Assembly (NCBI RefSeq): GCF_003853705.1 | Contig: NZ_QTQI01000015.1 | Coordinates: 62,001 to 126,000, forward strand | Direction: 5' to 3' | Length of the DNA stretch: 64,000 bases | From: Burkholderia sp. Bp8992 | GTDB taxonomy: Bacteria; Pseudomonadota; Gammaproteobacteria; Burkholderiales; Burkholderiaceae | Part shown: in pieces, positions 30,089-40,189 of the stretch | Layout: each line of letters opens with the position of its first letter | How positions within the stretch are numbered: position 1 is the first letter of the stretch | Made by a program: the position numbers and the translations under genes | Notes under the pieces: generated by a model | The model's database searches: none | Told to the model about the DNA's origin: nothing | Seen by the model: only the letters and a program-made list of their open reading frames with translations

Positions 30089-30895
30089 TCATCGGAACCG
30101 GTTTTTCCACTCGCGCATCAGCGTGAATGCCGCCAGACGATCCGGCACTGTTTCGTGCAGCTCGGCCTCGAGCGTGGCATGAATCGCCGCGCTGTCCGCC
30201 CGCATGAACGGGTTAACGGCACGCTCGTGAGCAATCGTAGTGGGCAGCGTCGGCACGCCCCGCGCGCGCAGCGCCTGCGCTTCGTCGCGCCACGCGGCGA
30301 GCGCCGCATTGCCGGGCTCGCACGCGAGTGCGAAGCGGATATTGGACAGCGTGTATTCGTGTGCACAATGCACGCGCGTGTCGCCCGGCAGCGCCGCGAG
30401 CGCGTCGAGCGATGCAAGCATCTGCGCGGGCGTGCCTTCGAACAGGCGGCCGCAGCCGCACGAGAACAGCGTGTCGCCGCAGAACACGTGCGGCGCGGCG
30501 TTGCGCTGCCCGGCCGCCTGGAAATAGGCGATGTGGCCGCGCGTGTGACCGGGCACGTCGAGCACGTCGAACGCGGCGGCCGGCGCGTCGAGCGTCACGC
30601 GATCGCCGCCTGAAAGCGGCCGCGTGACCACGCCGATCGCTTCGGCCGCCGGGCCGTAAACGGTCAGCGGCGCATCGTCCGGTTGGCTATTACGCAGCGC
30701 CTCGACACCGCCGACGTGGTCGGCGTGGTGGTGCGTGAGTAAAATAGCGGTCAACCGCCAGCCTCGTTCGGCAAGAACCCGGCGTACGGGCGCGGCTTCA
30801 CCCGGATCGACGGCGATTGCATCGCGGCCGTCCGAGACGAGCCAGATATAGTTGTCTTCGAATGCCGGAACCGGCACGTATTCCAGCTCGTTCAT
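30089..30895 (-). CDS. gloB: hydroxyacylglutathione hydrolase (glyoxalase II)
   Basis: GloB hydrolyses S-lactoylglutathione to lactate and glutathione, finishing methylglyoxal detoxification. The 268-residue protein is a metallo-beta-lactamase fold enzyme. Its binuclear metal motif is THHHADH, with further ligands in PGHTRGH, CGDTLFS and CAHEYT. The start at 30895 (MNELEYVPVPAFEDNYIWLV) is the conserved family start; the frame upstream is only the shadow of the divergent methyltransferase gene. Gloxalase II next to a methyltransferase and rnhA is a conserved beta-proteobacterial arrangement. Confidence 0.95.
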   Translation of the reverse strand: MNELEYVPVPAFEDNYIWLVSDGRDAIAVDPGEAAPVRRVLAERGWRLTAILLTHHHADHVGGVEALRNSQPDDAPLTVYGPAAEAIGVVTRPLSGGDRVTLDAPAAAFDVLDVPGHTRGHIAYFQAAGQRNAAPHVFCGDTLFSCGCGRLFEGTPAQMLASLDALAALPGDTRVHCAHEYTLSNIRFALACEPGNAALAAWRDEAQALRARGVPTLPTTIAHERAVNPFMRADSAAIHATLEAELHETVPDRLAAFTLMREWKNRFR

Positions 30896-30913
30896 GGGCG
30901 CGCAATCATCGTT

Positions 30914-31726
30914 ATGTCTGACCGTCAAATTATAGACTGGCCCGCCTGGACCGACTCGCCTCCCGGCCGCTACGTGCTGGGCTGGGAGCAGGCGCAGCTC
31001 GACCGGATCGTGTCCGACGTCTTCGGGTTCCACGCGCTGCAGCTCGGCCTGCCGCAGCTCGACGCGCTGCGCGAGAACCGCATGCCGTATCGCGGCCTCG
31101 TGCTCGACCCGGCGAGCGGCGCGAGCGCGCCGTACCAGTACCCGTGGGCACGTGAAGCGCATGCGCCGGCGCACGCGCCCGCCGATCGCAGCACGACCTG
31201 GTGCGACCTGCTCGACCTGCCGTTCGAGTCGCAGAGCGTCGACCTGATCGTGATGCCGCACACGCTCGAATTCACGTCCGACCCGCACCGACTGCTGCGC
31301 GAGGCCGAGCGCGTGCTGATGCCGGAAGGCCAGCTCGTGATCACCGGCTTCAATTCGCTCAGCCTGTGGGGCATGCGCCAGTCGTTCGGGCGCATGGCGA
31401 ATCACCCGTTCGTGCCGGCCACGCGCGACCAGATCGCGTTCATCCGGCTCAAGGACTGGATCAAGCTGCTCGGCTTCGACCTCGAACGCGGCCGCTTCGG
31501 CTGCTACCGGCCGCCGCTCGCCACCGACAAGTGGCTGGCCCGCTACGGCTTCATGGAGGCCGCCGGCGACCGCTGGTGGCCGATCTTCGGCGCCGTCTAC
31601 ATGGTGACGGCCGTCAAGCGCGTGCGCGGCATGCGTCTCGTCGGCCAGATCAAGATGAAGAAGCCCGTGCTCGCACCGGGCCTGACGCCGGCGGCCTCCC
31701 CGACTACCCATCAAGAACATTCATGA
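30914..31726 (+). CDS. SAM-dependent methyltransferase, class I
   Basis: The 270-residue protein resembles the methyltransferase-11 family found between gloB and rnhA in many proteobacteria. The core shows a degenerate glycine-rich motif (GLVLDPASG), the acidic region [25 protein letters not shown], and [20 protein letters not shown]. Substrate is unknown. It starts 18 bases from divergent gloB, and its stop overlaps the rnhA start (ATGA), so the two are translationally coupled. Confidence 0.85.
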   Translation: MSDRQIIDWPAWTDSPPGRYVLGWEQAQLDRIVSDVFGFHALQLGLPQLDALRENRMPYRGLVLDPASGASAPYQYPWAREAHAPAHAPADRSTTWCDLLDLPFESQSVDLIVMPHTLEFTSDPHRLLREAERVLMPEGQLVITGFNSLSLWGMRQSFGRMANHPFVPATRDQIAFIRLKDWIKLLGFDLERGRFGCYRPPLATDKWLARYGFMEAAGDRWWPIFGAVYMVTAVKRVRGMRLVGQIKMKKPVLAPGLTPAASPTTHQEHS

Positions 31727-32166
31727 CAATCGATACGATCGACATCTATACCGACGGCGCCTGCAAGGGCAACCCCGGCCCCGGCGGCTGGGGCGCACTG
31801 ATGCGCTACGGCGACAAGGAGAAGGAGCTGTTCGGCGGCGAGCCGAACACGACCAACAACCGCATGGAACTGATGGGCGTGATCGCCGCGCTCGAAGCGC
31901 TGAAGCGGCCGTGCCACGTGGTCGTGCATACCGATTCGCAATACGTGCAGAAAGGCATCAGCGAGTGGATCCACGGCTGGAAGAAGAAAGGCTGGGTCAC
32001 CGCGGCGAAGACCCCCGTGAAGAACGCCGACCTGTGGAAGCGGCTCGACGCGCTCGTCGCGCAGCATGAAGTCGAGTGGCGCTGGGTCAGGGGTCACTCG
32101 GGCCATCCCGAAAACGAGCGCGCGGACGCGCTCGCGAATCGCGGCGTCGAATCGCTCACGGCCTGA
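31723..32166 (+). CDS. rnhA: ribonuclease HI
   Basis: RNase HI cuts the RNA strand of RNA-DNA hybrids. The 147-residue protein has the four acidic catalytic residues in [44 protein letters not shown] and ENERADALA, plus the conserved His in [11 protein letters not shown]. The basic protrusion [12 protein letters not shown] is present. It overlaps the methyltransferase gene by four bases and is followed 38 bases later by dnaQ. Confidence 0.97.
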   Translation: MTIDTIDIYTDGACKGNPGPGGWGALMRYGDKEKELFGGEPNTTNNRMELMGVIAALEALKRPCHVVVHTDSQYVQKGISEWIHGWKKKGWVTAAKTPVKNADLWKRLDALVAQHEVEWRWVRGHSGHPENERADALANRGVESLTA

Positions 32167-32204
32167 ACACCGGCCGCTCCCCTGTATTCTTCGTTTTTCC
32201 CGAC

Positions 32205-32939
32205 ATGCGCCAGATTATTCTCGATACCGAAACCACCGGCCTGAACGCCCGCACGGGCGACCGCCTCATCGAAATCGGCTGCGTCGAGCTGCTGAACCGG
32301 CGGCTCACCGGCAACAACCTGCACTTCTACGTGAACCCCGAGCGCGACAGCGATCCGGGCGCGCTGGCAGTGCACGGCCTCACGACCGAATTCCTCAGCG
32401 ACAAGCCGAAATTCGCGGAAGTCGCCCACCAGATCCTCGACTTCGTGAAGGATGCCGAGCTGATCATCCACAACGCGCCGTTCGACCTGGGCTTCCTCGA
32501 CGCCGAATTCGCGCGGCTCGGCCTGCCGCCGTTCACCGAACATTGCGGCGGCGTGATCGACACGCTCGTGCAGGCCAAGCAGATGTTTCCCGGCAAGCGC
32601 AATTCGCTCGACGCGCTGTGCGACCGCTTCGGCATCAGCAACGCGCACCGGACGCTGCACGGCGCACTACTCGACTCGGAACTGCTCGCCGAGGTGTATC
32701 TCGCGATGACGCGCGGCCAGGACAGCCTCGTGATCGACATGCTCGACGACGGGGGCGCCGACGGCGGCGCGGCGAACGGCCAGCGCGTGTCGCTCGCTGC
32801 GCTCGACCTGGCCGTGCTGGCTGCGAGCGACGACGAGCTTGCTGCGCACCAGGCGCAGCTCGACGAGCTCGACAAGTCGGTCAAGGGTACCTGCGTGTGG
32901 CGCGCGTCGGGCGACGCGGTCGGCGCGGAAGCGGCCTGA
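32205..32939 (+). CDS. dnaQ: DNA polymerase III epsilon subunit (3'-5' proofreading exonuclease)
   Basis: DnaQ proofreads replication errors as part of the Pol III core. The 244-residue protein has the DEDDh motifs: ILDTETTGL (Exo I), IIHNAPFDLGFLDAEF (Exo II), and HRTLHGALLDSELLAEVY with the catalytic His and Asp (Exo III). A C-terminal part after about residue 180 would bind the alpha subunit. The start MRQIILDTETTGL at 32205 is the conserved one; earlier in-frame ATGs fall in rnhA. Confidence 0.95.
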   Translation: MRQIILDTETTGLNARTGDRLIEIGCVELLNRRLTGNNLHFYVNPERDSDPGALAVHGLTTEFLSDKPKFAEVAHQILDFVKDAELIIHNAPFDLGFLDAEFARLGLPPFTEHCGGVIDTLVQAKQMFPGKRNSLDALCDRFGISNAHRTLHGALLDSELLAEVYLAMTRGQDSLVIDMLDDGGADGGAANGQRVSLAALDLAVLAASDDELAAHQAQLDELDKSVKGTCVWRASGDAVGAEAA

Positions 32940-32966
32940 CGCCCACGGCACGCACTGCGGCCGCGC

Positions 32967-33840
<874 letters not shown>

Positions 33841-35331
33841 ATGACCTTGACCGCAACACACGTCAGCCCGACCGCTGCTTCTTCCACCGCTTCGCCGTCC
33901 GGCGAGGCCCCGCTCGCTGCGGACGACATCACCGTCGTCGACCAGAGCCTGCTCAAGCGCGCCGTCAGCGCGATGGCCATCGGCAATGCGATGGAATGGT
34001 TCGACTTCGGCGTCTACAGCTACATCGCCGTCACGCTCGGCAAGGTGTTCTTCCCGTCCAGCAGCCCGTCCGCGCAGCTGCTCGCCACCTTCGGCACGTT
34101 CGCGGCCGCGTTCCTCGTGCGCCCGCTCGGCGGCATGGTGTTCGGACCGCTCGGCGACCGCATCGGCCGCCAGCGCGTGCTGGCCGCGACGATGATCATG
34201 ATGGCCGTCGGCACGTTCGCGATCGGCCTGATCCCGAGCTACGCGTCGATCGGCATCATGGCGCCCGTGCTGCTGCTCGTCGCGCGTCTCGTGCAGGGCT
34301 TCTCGACCGGCGGCGAATACGGCGGCGCCGCCACCTTCATCGCCGAATTCTCGACCGACAAGCGCCGCGGCTTCATGGGCAGCTTCCTCGAGTTCGGCAC
34401 GCTGATCGGTTACGTGATGGGCGCCGGCGTCGTCGCGCTGCTCACCGCATCGCTGTCGCAGGAAGCACTGCTGTCGTGGGGCTGGCGCGTGCCGTTCCTG
34501 ATCGCCGGCCCGCTCGGCCTGATCGGTCTCTACATCCGGATGAAGCTCGAGGAAACGCCCGCGTTCAAGCGCCAGGCGGAAGAGCGCGAAGCGCAGGACA
34601 AGGCCGTGCCGAAGGCGCGTTTCCGCGAAACGCTGATGCGCAACTGGCGTGCGCTGCTGCTGTGCGTCGGCCTCGTGCTGATCTTCAACGTGACCGACTA
34701 CATGGTGCTGTCGTACCTGCCGAGCTTCATGTCGTCGACGCTGCACTTCGACGAATCGCACAGCCTCGTGCTCGTGCTGATCGTGATGGTGCTGATGATG
34801 CCGATGACGCTGTACGCCGGCCGCCTGTCGGACAAGGTCGGCCGCAAGCCCGTGATGCTTGCCGGCTGTGTCGGCCTGCTCGTGCTGTCGATCCCGTCGA
34901 TGATGCTGATTCACGCCGGCACCACCGCGTCGGTGTTCGGCGGCCTGCTGATCCTCGGCGTGCTGCTGTCGTGCTTCACCGGTGTGATGCCGTCGGCACT
35001 GCCGGCGCTGTTCCCGACCGAGATCCGCTACGGCGCGCTCGCGATCGGCTTCAACGTGTCGGTATCGCTGTTCGGCGGCACGACGCCGCTGGTGACCGCA
35101 TGGCTCGTCGACGTGACGCACAACCTGATGATGCCCGCGTACTACATGATGGGCGCCGCCGTGATCGGCATCGTGTCGGTGGTCGCACTCGCCGAAACCG
35201 CGCGCCAGCCGCTGAAGGGCTCGCCGCCGGCCGTCGCGACGCGCCGCGAGGCGCACCAGCTCGCGCGCAAGCTGCGCGAGGAGGACGACGAGTCGGAGAT
35301 CTACGGCGTTGCGACTCCTGCCCGCGCGTAA
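33841..35331 (+). CDS. proP: ProP-like osmoprotectant/metabolite:H+ symporter (MFS)
   Basis: The 496-residue inner-membrane protein belongs to the metabolite:H+ symporter branch of MFS. It begins after a ~45-residue Ala/Ser/Thr-rich N-terminus with AIGNAMEWFDFGVYSYIAVTLGKVFFP. It contains the loop GPLGDRIGRQRVL, ARLVQGFSTGGEYGGAATFIAEF and LSDKVGRKPVMLAG. This pattern matches proline/glycine betaine transporter ProP. The C-terminal tail is charged (HQLARKLREEDDESE) but too short for a long ProP coiled coil. AAGGAG lies three bases before the ATG. Single gene with its own terminator. Confidence 0.85.
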   Translation: MTLTATHVSPTAASSTASPSGEAPLAADDITVVDQSLLKRAVSAMAIGNAMEWFDFGVYSYIAVTLGKVFFPSSSPSAQLLATFGTFAAAFLVRPLGGMVFGPLGDRIGRQRVLAATMIMMAVGTFAIGLIPSYASIGIMAPVLLLVARLVQGFSTGGEYGGAATFIAEFSTDKRRGFMGSFLEFGTLIGYVMGAGVVALLTASLSQEALLSWGWRVPFLIAGPLGLIGLYIRMKLEETPAFKRQAEEREAQDKAVPKARFRETLMRNWRALLLCVGLVLIFNVTDYMVLSYLPSFMSSTLHFDESHSLVLVLIVMVLMMPMTLYAGRLSDKVGRKPVMLAGCVGLLVLSIPSMMLIHAGTTASVFGGLLILGVLLSCFTGVMPSALPALFPTEIRYGALAIGFNVSVSLFGGTTPLVTAWLVDVTHNLMMPAYYMMGAAVIGIVSVVALAETARQPLKGSPPAVATRREAHQLARKLREEDDESEIYGVATPARA

Positions 35332-35345
35332 GCGTCGCACAATGC

Positions 35346-35419
35346 AAAAGCCCCGGCCGAAGCCGGGGCCCGATCGAACCCGATCCGCCCGACCGGCTTG
35401 CGCCGGCCGGGCTTTTTTT
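35346..35419 (+). terminator. terminator of proP
   Basis: A GCCCCGGC/GCCGGGGC hairpin (8-base arms) lies within a larger stem whose outer arms AAAAGCCC(C)GGCC and GGCCGGGCTTTT are complementary with one bulge. A seven-T run follows at 35412-35418. Confidence 0.75.
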
Positions 35420-35441
35420 CATTCTCTCGATGCAGACGCCT

Positions 35442-35636
35442 TCACGCGCGCGCTTCGCAGTGACGGCAGAAGATCAGTGCGCGCGAACGCGACACGGCCG
35501 CCTGGGCACCGCGCGTGGCCATGATCAACCCGACCTGGCCGAGATTGAAATCGCGCTCGACCATCAACTGCGTCAGCGCGGCAAGCGGCAACACGACGGA
35601 CGGGTGGTACAGGCTCGATTCGATCAGGGCTTTCAT
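35442..35636 (-). CDS. small hypothetical protein (64 aa)
   Basis: The predicted protein begins MKALIESSLYHPSVVLPLAALTQ and ends SRSRALIFCRHCEARA, with a CxxC pair near the C-terminus. The start was chosen at the ATG with GGAG six bases upstream; two ATGs slightly earlier (35639, 35648) are alternatives. The middle is moderately hydrophobic. I recognise no family. It lies convergent to proP just beyond its terminator. Confidence 0.55.
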   Translation of the reverse strand: MKALIESSLYHPSVVLPLAALTQLMVERDFNLGQVGLIMATRGAQAAVSRSRALIFCRHCEARA

Positions 35637-35821
35637 CATCTGCTCCATCTGGCAATGCGTGATTCGATGGAGTGGATTCTAGGCACCGGCCGATTCCGGA
35701 TAAACAGCGCGAATGCGAAGTCACTTGTCAGCCGCAGAGAACAATCGGCAGCCGCTTGCCGGGCAAGGCCGGGCGGGCAAGCGACAGCGGCGTGGCACCG
35801 CCTCGCGCCGCCCCGCGCGGC

Positions 35822-36451
35822 CTAGACGAGCGGCGTCTCGACGAATGCCGGAAGCTGTTCCGCGCGCGCCGAATGTGCGGCCAGCGCCGGATAACGGGCC
35901 GGATCGATCCGCGCGAGCGCCGGGTAGTCGGCCGCCATGAACTGCGTGAAGCGCCATGCGACCGCGACCGTCACGTCGGATTGCAGCAGGCGCGCACCGC
36001 CGAACCAGCCGTTGGCGGCCGCGACGAGCGGCTCCAGTTGGCCGTACGCGGCCTCGACCTGCCCCAGCACACGCTCGAGCCACGGCGCGTGCTGCTTGTC
36101 GGACGGGCGCAGCGCCTGTTCGTAGACGACCTGCACGGACTTCTCGGCCGCCGCCAGCGCAAAGCCGACCGGCACGAGCACGCGCAGCCGCGCATCGGCG
36201 GCCTCGGGCAGCAGGCGCCGCTCGGGCGCAACGCGGTGATCGAGATAGTCGACGATCAGCGACGAATCGATCAGCGTCGCACCGTCGTCGGTCACGAGCG
36301 TCGGCGCCTTGACGACCGGGTTGAACGTGCTGAACTGCTCGAAATGACGAAACACCGAGATCGACTCGTGTTCGAACGGCAGGTCGAGCAGCTTCGCCGA
36401 AATGGCGACGCGGCGCACGAACGGGGAATCCAGCATGCCGATCAGCTTCAT
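35822..36451 (-). CDS. glutathione S-transferase family protein
   Basis: The 209-residue protein has a thioredoxin-like N-terminal domain (KLIGMLDSPFVRRVAISAKLLDLPFEHE), then the glutathione-binding cis-Pro region VVKAPTLVTDDGATLIDSSLIVDYLD. An all-helical C-terminal domain follows. The active-site Cys of some classes is replaced by Ser-Pro (DSPFVRR), so a Ser-type GST is likely. The ATG at 36451 has GGAG eight bases before it. Substrate unknown. It is divergent from the PHB depolymerase-like gene. Confidence 0.85.
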   Translation of the reverse strand: MKLIGMLDSPFVRRVAISAKLLDLPFEHESISVFRHFEQFSTFNPVVKAPTLVTDDGATLIDSSLIVDYLDHRVAPERRLLPEAADARLRVLVPVGFALAAAEKSVQVVYEQALRPSDKQHAPWLERVLGQVEAAYGQLEPLVAAANGWFGGARLLQSDVTVAVAWRFTQFMAADYPALARIDPARYPALAAHSARAEQLPAFVETPLV

Positions 36452-36623
36452 CGCAAACGCTCCGCTTCTGGGGATGGGATCGACGACTGTAGCAGCGTCG
36501 CGCGGCATCGGCTAGCGCGCCCGCACGCTTGATGCGCAGCAGACGGTCGTGCTTTCCGGCTCCCGCTGCGCGGCGACAGTGACCATAATGCAGATTCACG
36601 CCCCTTCCGCCCCAAGGTTCGCC

Positions 36624-37841
36624 ATGTGGTATGCCCTCGTCGAGCAGCAGCGGGAATGGATGCGCGCCTGGCGCGCGGCGACGCGGCACGCGTTCGATGC
36701 GTGGCCCGCGGCCACGCTGCCGCACGCCGCGTCGTCGTGCTACGACGACCTGTTCGAACCGCTGCTCGGGCCGTCGGCCGGGCCGCCGCGCTTCGACATC
36801 GGGCGGCCGGCCGTCGACGAGCAGGTCGCCGCCCGCACGCCGTTCTGCGACCTGCGGCGCTTCGCGCGTGCCGACGCGCGGCGCACGGTGCTGCTGTGCG
36901 CGCCGCTCGCCGGGCACGCGGCCGTGATGATGCGGGAAACCGTCGAGACGCTGCTCGCCGACGGCGACGTCTGCGTGACCGACTGGCGCAATGCGCGCGA
37001 CGTGCCGCTCGAAGCAGGCCGCTTCGGGCTCGACGAATACGTCGTGCTGCTCGACGGCTTCGTCGGCGGGCTCGCGCACGACGACCGGCCGCTGCACGTC
37101 GTCGCCGTATGCCAGGCGACCGTGCCGGCGCTCGGCGCGCTGGCGCTGCGCGCCGCCCGCGGCCTCGCACCGCCCGCGAGCGTCACGCTGATCGGCGGCC
37201 CGCTCGACGCGCGCCTGAATCCGAGCGCGCTCGGCACGGCCGCCGCCGCCCGCTCGCTCGACTGGTGCCGCCGCCACCTGATCGACATCGTGCCGCCCGG
37301 CTTCGCGGGGCACGGTCGCCATGTGTTCCCGACCTATCTGCAGCAGGGCGAGATCGCGCTGCTGTATCCGCAGCGTTTCCTGACGCTGATCGAGGCTTAC
37401 GCGCTGGCCGCGTCGCGCTTCGACATGGCCGGGCTCGCCGGCGCGCGGCGTGCGCTGCTCGAATACACCGCGCTGCTCGACATGCCGGCCGACTATTTCC
37501 TCGACACGGTCGACATCGTGTTCCAGCGCATGAGCCTCGCGACCGGCACGTGGGACGTGGGCGGCACGCGCGTCGAGCCGGCCGCGCTGCGCGGCGTCAC
37601 GCTGCTGACCGTCGAAGGCGCATGCGATGCCGTCGCGGGCGCCGGCCAGACGCATGCGGCGCTCGACCTCTGTCGCGGCCTCGCGGCCGGCGAGCGCCAT
37701 CGCGTCGATATCGACGATTGCGATCACTACGGGCTGTTCACGGGGCCGCGCTGGCGCGGCAACGTCCACCCGGCACTGCAGCGCGTGTTCGCGCTGGCGG
37801 AAGCGGCGCGCCCGCGCACGCGCCGCACCCGGCGGCCGTGA
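36624..37841 (+). CDS. phaZ: intracellular poly(3-hydroxybutyrate) depolymerase-like protein
   Basis: Family members degrade stored PHB granules in the cytoplasm. The 405-residue protein aligns in order with PhaZa1 of Cupriavidus necator as I remember it. It has an N-terminal MWYALVEQQREWMRAWRAAT, then VLLCAPLAGHAAVMMRETVETLL, then VCVTDWRNARDVP. The nucleophile Cys163 lies in VVAVCQATVPAL (CQP in C. necator), and the C-terminal His is in CDHYGLFTGPRWR. The start at 36624 has AAGG six bases upstream and matches that family start. Activity on PHB is inferred. The next gene is convergent. Confidence 0.8.
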   Translation: MWYALVEQQREWMRAWRAATRHAFDAWPAATLPHAASSCYDDLFEPLLGPSAGPPRFDIGRPAVDEQVAARTPFCDLRRFARADARRTVLLCAPLAGHAAVMMRETVETLLADGDVCVTDWRNARDVPLEAGRFGLDEYVVLLDGFVGGLAHDDRPLHVVAVCQATVPALGALALRAARGLAPPASVTLIGGPLDARLNPSALGTAAAARSLDWCRRHLIDIVPPGFAGHGRHVFPTYLQQGEIALLYPQRFLTLIEAYALAASRFDMAGLAGARRALLEYTALLDMPADYFLDTVDIVFQRMSLATGTWDVGGTRVEPAALRGVTLLTVEGACDAVAGAGQTHAALDLCRGLAAGERHRVDIDDCDHYGLFTGPRWRGNVHPALQRVFALAEAARPRTRRTRRP

Positions 37842-37848
37842 TCCGGCG

Positions 37849-38493
37849 TCAGGGCCGCGCTGCTTCGAGCAGCCTGCGCACCTCGTCGTCGCTCGTCTGC
37901 TCGAAGCGCGCGTAGAACTGGCTGATCCCGAAGAACCGCAGCGGCTGCGATACCGTGACGAATGCGTCGGCCAGATCGTCGAACACATGCCGCGCACTCG
38001 CCGGCGCGACCGGTGCCGCGGCGACGATGCGCGCGGGGCGGCGCTCGCGCAACGCCTGCAGCGCGACGCGCATCGACGCGCCAGTCGCGACGCCGTCGTC
38101 GACGACGATCGCGGTGAGTCCGTCGACCGGCAGCGGCGGCATCGCGCCGCGATACAGTGCTTCGCGGCGATGAAGCTCGGCCGTCTCGCGCACGATCACG
38201 TCGGCGAGCTGCACGTCCGACACGTTCATCGAACGGATCACCGAACGCTGCAGATGCATCGCGCCGCCGGTGGCGATCGCCCCCATTGCAAGTTCGGGAT
38301 CGAACGGGACGCCGAGTTTGCGCACGACCAGCACGTCGAGCGGCGCGCGCAGCGCGCAGGCGACCGGATACGCGACGGGCACGCCGCCGCGCGGCAACGC
38401 GAGCACGACGACATCGCTCCGCCCCGCGTAATCGCACAATGCGTCGGCCAGCTGGCGGCCGGCATCGGCGCGATCGGCAAAACACTCGGTCAC
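37849..38493 (-). CDS. phosphoribosyltransferase-domain protein
   Basis: The 214-residue protein has a type I phosphoribosyltransferase fold. ALPRGGVPVAYPVA forms the front loop and AIVVDDGVATGASMRVALQALRER is the PRPP-binding motif with the two adjacent Asp residues. Family members of this type are often found next to hydrolase or dienelactone hydrolase genes, with unknown substrate. The true reaction cannot be read from the sequence. It is convergent with the PHB depolymerase-like gene, separated by only eight bases. Confidence 0.8.
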   Translation of the reverse strand: MTECFADRADAGRQLADALCDYAGRSDVVVLALPRGGVPVAYPVACALRAPLDVLVVRKLGVPFDPELAMGAIATGGAMHLQRSVIRSMNVSDVQLADVIVRETAELHRREALYRGAMPPLPVDGLTAIVVDDGVATGASMRVALQALRERRPARIVAAAPVAPASARHVFDDLADAFVTVSQPLRFFGISQFYARFEQTSDDEVRRLLEAARP

Positions 38494-38617
38494 GATCGGC
38501 TCCCTGCCGTTGCGCCGGATGCGCGAAACCCGCGCCGGCGCCTGTCAACGAGCATGGTTCATCGGCCGCGCCGATGCAAGCGGGGTCACACCGGCGTGCG
38601 CGGCGCCGGGGAAAGGA

Positions 38618-39127
38618 TCAGAGGCCGCCGGCCTGCCGGTACAGCCGCCAGAACGACTGCGCGTAGGATTGCGCGAGCTCGGGCGCGCGCTGGAACACAT
38701 TCACCGTTTCGGCATGCGCGGCCGCGCCGTCGGACAGCGTCGTCAGCGCGACGCTGTCGTCGACGATCACGAAGCGCGGCGGCGCGCCGCCATGCCGCGA
38801 ATCGATCGCGACGTCGATGCCCGCGGACTTCAGGTAACCGGCGCCGCTGTACCGGCCCGCGCGCGGCGAGCGCACGAGCACGACACGGACCTCGACCCCG
38901 CGCGCGCGGGCCGCGCGCAACGCGCTCGCGACCGCCGGCGGCACGTGCGTATAGCCGGCCAGCAGCACGCGACGTTGTGCCTGTTCGATCAGGTCGACGG
39001 TCGCATCGGCCGCCGCATTGTCATACGAAAAGTATGTGCCGACCGATGCGGCATCGGACGGAATCAGGCTGGCGTGGGCGCTCGTCGCACAGCAAAGCGC
39101 GGCGAGAAGAATGGCGGCTGGTCTCAT
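38618..39127 (-). CDS. exported phospholipase-D-like protein with degenerate active site
   Basis: The 169-residue precursor has a signal peptide (MRPAAILLAALCCATSAHA). The rest resembles a single PLD domain of the Nuc/endonuclease type: DATVDLIEQAQRRVLLAGYTHVPPAVASALRAARARGVEVRVVLV. Where the catalytic HxKxxxxD motif should be, the sequence reads GGAPPRFVIVDDSVALTTLS, so the His and Lys are missing. The protein may therefore be inactive or have another role. The start at 39127 was chosen because it opens the signal peptide. Confidence 0.7.
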   Translation of the reverse strand: MRPAAILLAALCCATSAHASLIPSDAASVGTYFSYDNAAADATVDLIEQAQRRVLLAGYTHVPPAVASALRAARARGVEVRVVLVRSPRAGRYSGAGYLKSAGIDVAIDSRHGGAPPRFVIVDDSVALTTLSDGAAAHAETVNVFQRAPELAQSYAQSFWRLYRQAGGL

Positions 39128-39256
39128 GGCGGGCGCCATTGTAGCGACGCCAATTCGCGTGGCAAGCACCGCCTGCGACGCTGCTGCGCCGGCGCAACAC
39201 ACAGTGTGGAACGGGCGTCGCGCGGCTGTGTTTCAGGCCGTTTTCGGGGCCATCGA

Positions 39257-40189
39257 TCAGCCGGCCGCGACGCGCGCGAGCCAGCTCGTCACGCCGTCGA
39301 CGGAACGGAAATCCGTGAGGCTGCGCGCCGGGAGCGCCGGATACGCGCCACCGGCCATCTCGGCCAGCGCGCGCCCGGGCCCGAGTTCGAGAAACGCCGT
39401 TGCACCGGCCTCCACGCAGGCGGCGAGACAGGCCGCCCACTCGACCGGCTCCGCGATCTGCCGCGCGAGCTTGTCGAGGCCCGTGTCGACGTCGAGCACC
39501 GACGCGCCGTCGATCCCCGAAAACAGCCGCGTGACGGGCAACGGCCGCCGCACGCGCAGCGCGGCGAGCGACGCGCGAAACACCGGTACGGCCGCCGCGA
39601 GCCGGCGCGTGTGCGATGCGATGTGCACGCAGACGGGCGCGACGCGCGATGCGCCGGCGCGAGCGGCGGCGTCGGCCACCGCATCGACATCGGCCTGCCG
39701 GCCCGCGACGACGAACGCGTCGCCGGGATTCGCAATCGCGATGGCCGCCTCCCGGCCGTCGCACAGCTGCGCGAGCCGTGTGCGCGTGAGGCCGCGCACG
39801 AACACCATCCGCTCGTCGCCGCCGCTCGCCGCATCCATCGCGCGGGCGCGAGCGTCGGCGAGGTCCAATGCGTCATGCGGCTCGATCATCCCCGCGACGC
39901 TCCACGAGCCGACCTCGCCGACGCTGTAGCCGGCGACGCAGCGCCGGCGCGGCCACGCCGCGTCGAGCAGCGCGGCGGCCGCGAGCGCCTGGACCGTACA
40001 AAGGATCTGCGCCGCGCGGTTCTCGCGCAGCGCGTCGGGCCCGGCCTGCCGGACCCAGGTGCGCGGATCGTCGCCGAGGAGCCGGCCGGCGTGCGCGAAC
40101 AACGCATCGGCCTGCGGCGCCGCGCCCGTCAGGTCGAACATGTCGGCGCGTTGCGCGCCTTGCCCCGAACAGAGGATGGCCAGCGTCAT
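39257..40189 (-). CDS. mdcH: malonyl-CoA:ACP transacylase of malonate decarboxylase (MdcH, epsilon)
   Basis: MdcH loads malonyl from malonyl-CoA onto the acyl carrier subunit to prime malonate decarboxylase. The 310-residue protein has the FabD-like motifs LCSGQGAQ, the active-site Ser in GYSVGEVGSWS, and the catalytic His in VHIASHTRRLA. It ends with a family-typical FLELGPGRALAEMA. It is the last gene of the cluster, and its ATG overlaps the mdcB stop (ATGA). Confidence 0.93.
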   Translation of the reverse strand: MTLAILCSGQGAQRADMFDLTGAAPQADALFAHAGRLLGDDPRTWVRQAGPDALRENRAAQILCTVQALAAAALLDAAWPRRRCVAGYSVGEVGSWSVAGMIEPHDALDLADARARAMDAASGGDERMVFVRGLTRTRLAQLCDGREAAIAIANPGDAFVVAGRQADVDAVADAAARAGASRVAPVCVHIASHTRRLAAAVPVFRASLAALRVRRPLPVTRLFSGIDGASVLDVDTGLDKLARQIAEPVEWAACLAACVEAGATAFLELGPGRALAEMAGGAYPALPARSLTDFRSVDGVTSWLARVAAG

